From positions 1 to 55,833 of the forward strand of contig URPH01000020.1 in assembly GCA_900549665.1 (NCBI GenBank): a DNA stretch of 55,833 nt, in the 5' to 3' direction. A program made the position numbers and the translations under genes. Source of the DNA: an uncultured Lachnospiraceae bacterium. GTDB lineage: Bacteria; Bacillota; Clostridia; Lachnospirales; Lachnospiraceae. Positions 50,640-55,833 of the stretch are shown here, in pieces. Each line of letters opens with the position of its first letter. The stretch's first letter is position 1. The notes below the pieces were generated by a model. The model did not search any database and was not told where the DNA came from. It worked only from the letters and a program-made list of their open reading frames with translations.

Positions 50640-51941
50640 TCAACAAAATTCCTGTATAAAGAAGCATCTTAACACTTCTTTTATACAGTGCATAAATGTA
50701 TACGGAAGAACTGCATTTTTTGTCCGGATCGGACAGCTTTTATATTCATTTCCGTTGATAAATATTTTCCCATAACCCACAATTTCCCCGGCACTGACAG
50801 GAGCACAAATCACATCCTTTACCTCATAGCTCACCTCTGTTTCATCCCATTCGGACAGAAGGATGGTTTGTGGATTTTCGTCTTCCATATAAAGCCCCGT
50901 ACTTTCTTCCACCCCTCCGGTTACCGGAATAAAGGCCGGTATATCCTTCCATGCAATTTCACGGTATTCATAATTGTCCAGTCCATAATTCATTAATGCC
51001 GCAGTATCCTCCCATTTGTAATTTTTATGTGGTGGCCATCCACATGCAAGCACAACCGAAACCAGCTTTTTACCATCACGGTCAACGGCTCCGACAAAAC
51101 AGTATCCGGCTTTATTGGTAAAACCGGTTTTTACACCGAGTGCACCATCCATCATATCCAAAAAACGGTCTCTGTTGTAAACAGAAAAAGACCTTCCCTC
51201 CCCAAGCTCACAAAACTGTGCGCTTCTTGTTGCCACCAGATTTAAAAAATCCCGGTTCTGAATGGCATAGGCAGCTATCTTTGCCAGATCGTATGCGGTC
51301 GTGGAATGGATATTGCCGTCCTTTTCGGCATCCAGACCGTTTGGTGTGATAAAATATGTATTCTCACAGTTAAGTTCTTTGGCCTTTGCATTCATCATAT
51401 CCGCAAAACCTTCCATGCTCCCGCCAATATGTTCTGCAATTGCAACAGCCGAATCATTGTGTGATTCCAGCATCAGGGAATTTAACAGATCTTTCAGATA
51501 AAACTGCTCTCCCTCCCTCATCCCCAGCCGGACCTTCGGCATGGAGGCTGCACGTTTTGAAACTGTCACAATATCATCCGGATTCCCGTTTTCAAGGGCC
51601 AGGATTGCTGTCATGATCTTGGTTGTCGATGCCATCGGCATGACTTTAAAAGCGTCCTTCTGATAAAGGATCCTGTCATTTGCGGCATCGATCAGGACAG
51701 CTGACATTGCATAAAGCTGCAGCTGCGGCTGTTCTATCAGTTCTGTCTGTTCTGTCAGCTCCGTCTGCTCTGTCTCTTCTGTCTGTTCCGTCTCTTCTAT
51801 CTCTTTCGCATTTACCGCAGGACCACTCTTATCAAAAAATATGGACAAAATAAAAAGAGCCAGAAAAAAGGAAATGATCCTCTTCCGTCTCTTTTTCATC
51901 GTATCCTGAAATCTAAAAACACAACATTGAAAAATCTTCAT
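50640..51941 (-). CDS. D-alanyl-D-alanine carboxypeptidase (PBP5/DacF type)
   Basis: 433 residues. It trims the terminal D-Ala from peptidoglycan stem peptides. A signal peptide (hydrophobic FFLALFILSIFF) leads into a Glu/Thr/Gln stretch with near-repeats (about 49-67), then the transpeptidase domain: SxxK in ASTTKIM, SxN as SHN in LESHNDSAVA, and KTG in GVKTGFT. The C-terminal beta domain follows. The start at 51941 has GGAG 8 bases upstream; 51899 (MKKRRKR) is an alternative that gives a shorter, more ordinary signal peptide. Confidence 0.9.
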   Translation of the reverse strand: MKIFQCCVFRFQDTMKKRRKRIISFFLALFILSIFFDKSGPAVNAKEIEETEQTEETEQTELTEQTELIEQPQLQLYAMSAVLIDAANDRILYQKDAFKVMPMASTTKIMTAILALENGNPDDIVTVSKRAASMPKVRLGMREGEQFYLKDLLNSLMLESHNDSAVAIAEHIGGSMEGFADMMNAKAKELNCENTYFITPNGLDAEKDGNIHSTTAYDLAKIAAYAIQNRDFLNLVATRSAQFCELGEGRSFSVYNRDRFLDMMDGALGVKTGFTNKAGYCFVGAVDRDGKKLVSVVLACGWPPHKNYKWEDTAALMNYGLDNYEYREIAWKDIPAFIPVTGGVEESTGLYMEDENPQTILLSEWDETEVSYEVKDVICAPVSAGEIVGYGKIFINGNEYKSCPIRTKNAVLPYTFMHCIKEVLRCFFIQEFC

Positions 51942-51982
51942 CGGAATTTCTCCGTTTTTGTACAATATATTCCGATGTGTTC

Positions 51983-52555
51983 CTAAATATCCAACTTTAA
52001 TTGAACTTCTTTTTCTGCCTGTTCTCTGAATTCCTCTATACGGTCTGTATTCATCTTGGGCAGGTCTTCTAAGCTTGTAACTCCGAATGATCGTAAAAAC
52101 TGCTCGGTAGTTCCGAACAAGATCGGTTTGCCCGGCGCATCCATGCGTCCGACCTCTGTGATCAGGTCAAACTCGATCAGTCTGTTGATCGCATGATCAC
52201 AGCTGACACCCCGGATCTTTTCGATTTCGATACGGGTAACCGGCTGCTTGTAAGCAACGATCGACAATGTCTCCAAAAGGGAATCCGTCAGTGTATATCT
52301 GCGGGGAATGGCGGCGATCTTGATCAGCCAGTCATACATTTCCGGCTTGGAGCACATCTGATATGCACCATCAAGCTCCATGATCGTGACACCCTTTGAT
52401 GGATCCGTGTCATAATCTTCTTTTAATTCAGCTATAAGTGCCTTCACTTCCTTGGGCTTTACCTCAAGCACCTGCGAAAGCCTGTCCGCCTCTACCGATT
52501 CTCCCATGGTAAATAAAACCGACTCAATAATAGCCTTTTTCTTTTCTTTATCCAA
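51983..52555 (-). CDS. scpB: Segregation and condensation protein B
   Basis: ScpB, with ScpA and SMC, forms the condensin that compacts and segregates chromosomes. The 190 residues show two winged-helix domains, with AYKQPVTRIEIEKIRGV as a family motif. The start is a TTG at 52555, supported by AAAGGAGG 8 bases upstream and by its position 1 base past the scpA stop. An ATG-initiated frame to 52612 lies inside scpA. Confidence 0.93.
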   Translation of the reverse strand: MDKEKKKAIIESVLFTMGESVEADRLSQVLEVKPKEVKALIAELKEDYDTDPSKGVTIMELDGAYQMCSKPEMYDWLIKIAAIPRRYTLTDSLLETLSIVAYKQPVTRIEIEKIRGVSCDHAINRLIEFDLITEVGRMDAPGKPILFGTTEQFLRSFGVTSLEDLPKMNTDRIEEFREQAEKEVQLKLDI

Positions 52556-52556
52556 A

Positions 52557-53306
52557 CTATGCTGCCTCCTTTGAGGTAATATAGATATCCTCAAAAGCAT
52601 CTTCCTGTTCAATCAGGATTTTGCCAACCTTCATCAATTCCAAAATCACAAGGAAGGTCACAATAACCTCCATTTTGGAATTTTGTTTTTCAAGCAGATT
52701 GCGGAAGCTGCAATGCTTCTGCATGATGATCAGGTCTTCCACATAAAGCATCTTGGCATCCATATCCACTTCATCTTTTTCGATTTTGCCAAATTTGGAA
52801 CGGATCGGGTCGATCTTGTCCTCCCGTTTTTTCATGACACTTTCAAAAATGGTACGAAGTCCTGCCAGATTTTGTCCACCGATCAGTGTTTCATAATCAA
52901 GCGGCGGTACATATTCGGAAACTTCCTTGGGAAGTGACTGCTCCTTAAACCATACCTTCTGCGCATCATGATACTTGTCCTTCAACTCATAAGACATATA
53001 TTTGTACATCTTGTATTCCAAAAGCTTTTGGACAAGCTCTGCTCTCGGATCTTCTTCCTCGCCCTCTTCATTGACCTCTCTCGGAAGTAACATCCGGCAC
53101 TTGATATCGATCAGAGTAGCTGCCATGACAAGAAACTCACTCATCACATTCATGTCCTCATGATGGAGTTTTCGTACATAGTCCAGATACTGATCTGTGA
53201 TCTGGACGATCGGAATATCATAGATATCAACTTTATTTTTTTCTATCAGATACAGCAACAGATCCAGAGGACCTTCAAACACCTGCAATTTGACTGCTAA
53301 ACTCAT
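52557..53306 (-). CDS. scpA: Segregation and condensation protein A
   Basis: The kleisin subunit of the SMC complex, 249 residues. The N-terminal FEGPLDLLLYLIEKNKVDIYD is the family signature (split here as FEGPLDLLLYL and IEKNKVDIYD). The middle is helical, and the end (VTFLVILELMKVGKILIEQE) is a winged helix that binds the SMC head. AAGGGG precedes the ATG. scpA and scpB are in the usual order and nearly touch. Confidence 0.96.
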   Translation of the reverse strand: MSLAVKLQVFEGPLDLLLYLIEKNKVDIYDIPIVQITDQYLDYVRKLHHEDMNVMSEFLVMAATLIDIKCRMLLPREVNEEGEEEDPRAELVQKLLEYKMYKYMSYELKDKYHDAQKVWFKEQSLPKEVSEYVPPLDYETLIGGQNLAGLRTIFESVMKKREDKIDPIRSKFGKIEKDEVDMDAKMLYVEDLIIMQKHCSFRNLLEKQNSKMEVIVTFLVILELMKVGKILIEQEDAFEDIYITSKEAA

Positions 53307-53335
53307 AGTATTACCCCTTAATGCATATTCACCGG

Positions 53336-53341
53336 ATTATA
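53336..53341 (-). promoter_or_regulatory. -10 box of scpA
   Basis: A perfect minus-strand TATAAT, 30 bases before scpA. No good -35 is visible at 17-18 bases; TTGCAA at 53367-53362 is 20 bases away. Confidence 0.45.
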
Positions 53342-53440
53342 ATACTACATATTGTGTTTGATTGCAAGTACAAAACTATATATGGATAGTTATGTAAATC
53401 TCATTTTTCTTTGTCGCTATGAAAATGCCCATGTCAGCTA

Positions 53441-54316
53441 TCAACTGTGGTGAGAGCTTTTGGACGGAACCACCATAACATCCACAAGCTCACATGGGTT
53501 TAAAAAGCGTACCGGGATCGTATGGCACCCAAGTCCCCGGCTTACGATCATCCGGCTTTTTCCTTTTTTGTATAATCCTCCTGAATACTGGGGAAACAGG
53601 CGAAATCTCGGTGAAATCACACCACCTATAAACGGAAGCTTTGCGATCCCGCCATGCAGATGTCCCGCAAGGACAAGGTCCGCTCCGGTTCTGGCATAAT
53701 TAGAAAAATATTCCGGATTGTGTGCCAATAAAATGGTAAAGCAATCCTGATCCGCCATTCCAAGCTTTTCCACGGAATATCTCCGCGGCATATGCCGCAG
53801 CTTCCATTTTTTGTAATACATACGCCCGATTTCAAGTCCTGCCACACGCACATCTTTTCTGTGCGTCTCACAGCTTCCGGTATATAGGCGCACAATTCCC
53901 ATCTGCCTAAGCTTTTCTTCATATTTTTCAGACATATCACCGTATTTATCGGTGTCGATCCGCATCCGGTATTCATGATTGCCGCTTCCATAATACACCG
54001 GATACTTTTTAGAAAGTTTTTCTAAAAAAGCAAGTGTGGAATCAAAATTTTCTTTTGGATGCGCGGTGATCATATCGCCGGCGATATATACGGCCTCCGG
54101 TGATATTTCATCAATTTTTTGCAGTAATCTTTCATTGTCCCTGCCAAATGTATTGTCATGCAGATCTGCAAGCACGACAAAATGATAAGGGGTCTTGATC
54201 TTTTTGCTCTTTATATGATAGCGCTGTACCTTTATATGGGAAATATCATATAAAATGTCCAGAAAGACAAATGAAGCAAGCCCCGCACATATGGAAAGGA
54301 ATCGTTGTTTATTCAT
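53441..54316 (-). CDS. Membrane-anchored metallophosphoesterase (YkuE type)
   Basis: 291 residues. An N-terminal hydrophobic segment (about 5-23) anchors a calcineurin-like phosphoesterase domain with the complete metal-binding set: LADLHDN, AGDMITA, GSGNHEY, LLAHNPE and AGHLHGG. The substrate is unknown; close relatives include the Bacillus YkuE protein, a wall-associated phosphodiesterase. It follows the dacF-like gene after a 209-base gap with its own possible promoter. Confidence 0.85.
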   Translation of the reverse strand: MNKQRFLSICAGLASFVFLDILYDISHIKVQRYHIKSKKIKTPYHFVVLADLHDNTFGRDNERLLQKIDEISPEAVYIAGDMITAHPKENFDSTLAFLEKLSKKYPVYYGSGNHEYRMRIDTDKYGDMSEKYEEKLRQMGIVRLYTGSCETHRKDVRVAGLEIGRMYYKKWKLRHMPRRYSVEKLGMADQDCFTILLAHNPEYFSNYARTGADLVLAGHLHGGIAKLPFIGGVISPRFRLFPQYSGGLYKKGKSRMIVSRGLGCHTIPVRFLNPCELVDVMVVPSKSSHHS

Positions 54317-54499
54317 ACTGTTTCCTCAATCTGTTTTTTAAATTTCAGACCATTTCCCGGTCATTTATTGCAGTTATATTTTTTCAGCTTTGCATGCATT
54401 GGCAGCTGTCAATTATTTTGTTTGATCATCATTCCAACCGATTATGATTCTATCCGATCATTATTTTCAGTTGCCACACGGTATATTTTCTTTAGATCA

Positions 54500-54505
54500 A
54501 GTATA
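54500..54505 (-). promoter_or_regulatory. -10 box upstream of the phosphoesterase
   Basis: Minus-strand TATACT; the expected -35 position reads TGACGG, a weak match, and overlaps the end of the dacF-like gene. Confidence 0.35.
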
Positions 54506-54525
54506 GCATGTGCACATCACAACCG

Positions 54526-55680
54526 TCAAAAATAGATTTTCCAGATCTGTTTCAGGTAATCCTTATATTTTGCTTCCTTTACATAGGAATCGTACAGGAT
54601 ATTGACGCTTCCGATCTTATTCCCATTTAAAAAGTAGACCATTTCTCCGGCTACATCTCCTTCTTTGATCGGTGCAACATGATTTTTTGACAAACGCAGT
54701 TCTTTTGTAACTCCCGAAAGATCATTCCCCTGCACATCCAGATAGGAAAACCGGTTTTCATATTTCAGATCAACCGTCTGTTCAATGCCACCGGTAACTT
54801 CGGCCTGTGGCAGATCACCGGTCTGCTCATCGGTATATATATGGCTGACCGAAAATCCATACTGAAACATCTTAACCGCATCCGCAAATCTTGCCTTGTG
54901 ATCGGGTGCCGCCATTACAACAGCGATCAGATCTATGCCATCCTTACCGGCAGTTCCGGAGTAGCAATATTTCGCACTCGAGGTAGAGCCTGTTTTCAAA
55001 CCTGTCGAATATGGATATTGACGCAACAGCTTGTTGGTACTTGTCAGGGTAAACACACTGGAGCCTCTCCTGGTATTATGTACGATATCCTCCATCCAGA
55101 TCTTTGTATAATCATAGATCTGTGGATATCCCTCGATCAATGCCCGCGACATGATTGCAACATCTCTGGCGCTTGTAATATGGGTATCCGAATCCGTCAG
55201 TCCACAGCAGTCCTCAAAATGGGTTGCCGTCATCTGAAGCTCATTGGCCTTTTCATTCATCAGTCCGACGAAAGCCTCCTCACTTCCGGCAATATGCTCT
55301 GCCATCGCAACCGCCGCATCATTGCCGCTTGCTACAGCAATACATTTGATAAGAGTATCAACCGTCTGCACTTCTCCTTCTTCCAAAAAAACCTGGCTGC
55401 CTCCCATGGACTGTGCATAGGCACTGGTCGTTACCTCATCCTCCAAGTGGATCTGTCCCTTTTCCAAAGCTTCAAAAGTCAGAAGCAAAGTCATGATCTT
55501 GGTAATGCTTGCCGGTTTTAACGGCTGGTCGGCATTTTTTTCGTAAATAACCGTTCCGGTTGATGCTTCCATCAGAATTGCCGAAGGTGAATCGATCGGA
55601 AGCTCTGCTGCACAGACACCTGTTGCAAGGTAAAAAAAGCAAAGTACAAAACTCACAAGGATAAATAACCGTTTTTTCAT
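54526..55680 (-). CDS. D-alanyl-D-alanine carboxypeptidase (DacF type)
   Basis: 384 residues with a signal peptide ending GVCAAELP. SxxK is Ser58-Ile-Thr-Lys61, SxN is Ser118-Gly-Asn120, and KTG appears in STGLKTGSTSSA. The C-terminal domain ends in a short amphipathic helix (YLKQIWKIYF), as expected for membrane attachment of this family. It trims peptidoglycan pentapeptides. It is the second such gene within 5 kb; they are clearly different proteins. Confidence 0.93.
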   Translation of the reverse strand: MKKRLFILVSFVLCFFYLATGVCAAELPIDSPSAILMEASTGTVIYEKNADQPLKPASITKIMTLLLTFEALEKGQIHLEDEVTTSAYAQSMGGSQVFLEEGEVQTVDTLIKCIAVASGNDAAVAMAEHIAGSEEAFVGLMNEKANELQMTATHFEDCCGLTDSDTHITSARDVAIMSRALIEGYPQIYDYTKIWMEDIVHNTRRGSSVFTLTSTNKLLRQYPYSTGLKTGSTSSAKYCYSGTAGKDGIDLIAVVMAAPDHKARFADAVKMFQYGFSVSHIYTDEQTGDLPQAEVTGGIEQTVDLKYENRFSYLDVQGNDLSGVTKELRLSKNHVAPIKEGDVAGEMVYFLNGNKIGSVNILYDSYVKEAKYKDYLKQIWKIYF

Positions 55681-55710
55681 CTTTATTTCCGCATTTCAGT
55701 ATTATTTATA

Positions 55711-55833
55711 CTATCTTAATCCTGACGGTGTGAAAATATGCTTGAAAATGCGATCTTTCCATACATCCGGAGTATTTCCGTGTACCGGGAGACCTGCCCG
55801 CGCCGCTGCCGCCAAACCATATCCTGCCGGAAC
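55711..55833 (-). CDS. 3' end of an unrecognised gene (window edge)
   Basis: The minus-strand frame open from the window edge to a TAG at 55713-55711 encodes 40 residues with an ordinary coding look (Ala- and Gly-rich start, HGNTPDVWKDRIFKHIF end). I do not recognise the family. The dacF-like gene starts 30 bases past this stop. Confidence 0.5.
   Translation of the reverse strand, partial: VPAGYGLAAAARAGLPVHGNTPDVWKDRIFKHIFTPSGLR

Overview
The window looks like chromosome from a Gram-positive, motile, anaerobic clostridial bacterium, most likely Lachnospiraceae (Roseburia/Agathobacter-like). The inference rests on low-to-moderate GC, strong AAGGAGG-type ribosome binding sites, an Rnf complex, a Na+-pump decarboxylase cluster, scpAB, clpC-radA, an ispH-rpsA pair, CheR with a FliD-like protein, and several proteins I know mainly from Lachnospiraceae. 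No phage, insertion sequence, CRISPR array or rRNA was seen. Genes are mostly on + from 1 to 22 kb and mostly on - from 23 kb to the end.

0-22 kb (+): argJ; a LytTR regulator with a degenerate receiver; a TPR lipoprotein; pyrF; two motility-type genes (a DUF protein and a FliD-like protein) behind a possible sigma-D promoter; metY; a broken alpha/beta-hydrolase gene behind an intact-looking promoter/operator; pyrE with two small membrane-protein genes; an M29 aminopeptidase; the purine genes purE-purM-purN-purD; a cadherin-like membrane protein with a very acidic tail; clpC; a small beta-rich protein; radA.

22-23.5 kb: a gene-free stretch with a long hairpin, three unrelated tandem-repeat arrays (periods 15, 74 and 33-34 bp), tRNA-Trp(CCA) with its own promoter and terminator, and a copy of a dispersed two-hairpin element. 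That element occurs as three full copies (20002, 23340, 43510) and two or three partial ones, and it shows one compensatory base-pair change between copies.

23.4-36.3 kb (mostly -): rnfCDGEAB; a divergent DEDD exonuclease-like gene; then murR/rpiR-type regulator, BaiN-like flavoprotein, cmk, ispH, rpsA and cheR, read in that order, plus a TetR regulator. ispH and rpsA are separate but overlap by 20 bp in different frames.

36.3-45 kb (-): a signalling cluster, read as InlB-repeat secreted protein, CHASE2 class III adenylate cyclase, TIM-barrel isomerase, GAF/HD-GYP phosphodiesterase, FecR-domain membrane protein. It could join cAMP and cyclic-di-nucleotide signalling to the cell surface. A polytopic membrane protein of unknown function lies upstream.

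45-55.8 kb (-): a five-gene biotin-dependent carboxyltransferase/Na+-pump operon with two different carboxyltransferases; two D-Ala-D-Ala carboxypeptidases on either side of scpA-scpB and a YkuE-type phosphoesterase; and the 3' end of an unrecognised gene at the right edge.
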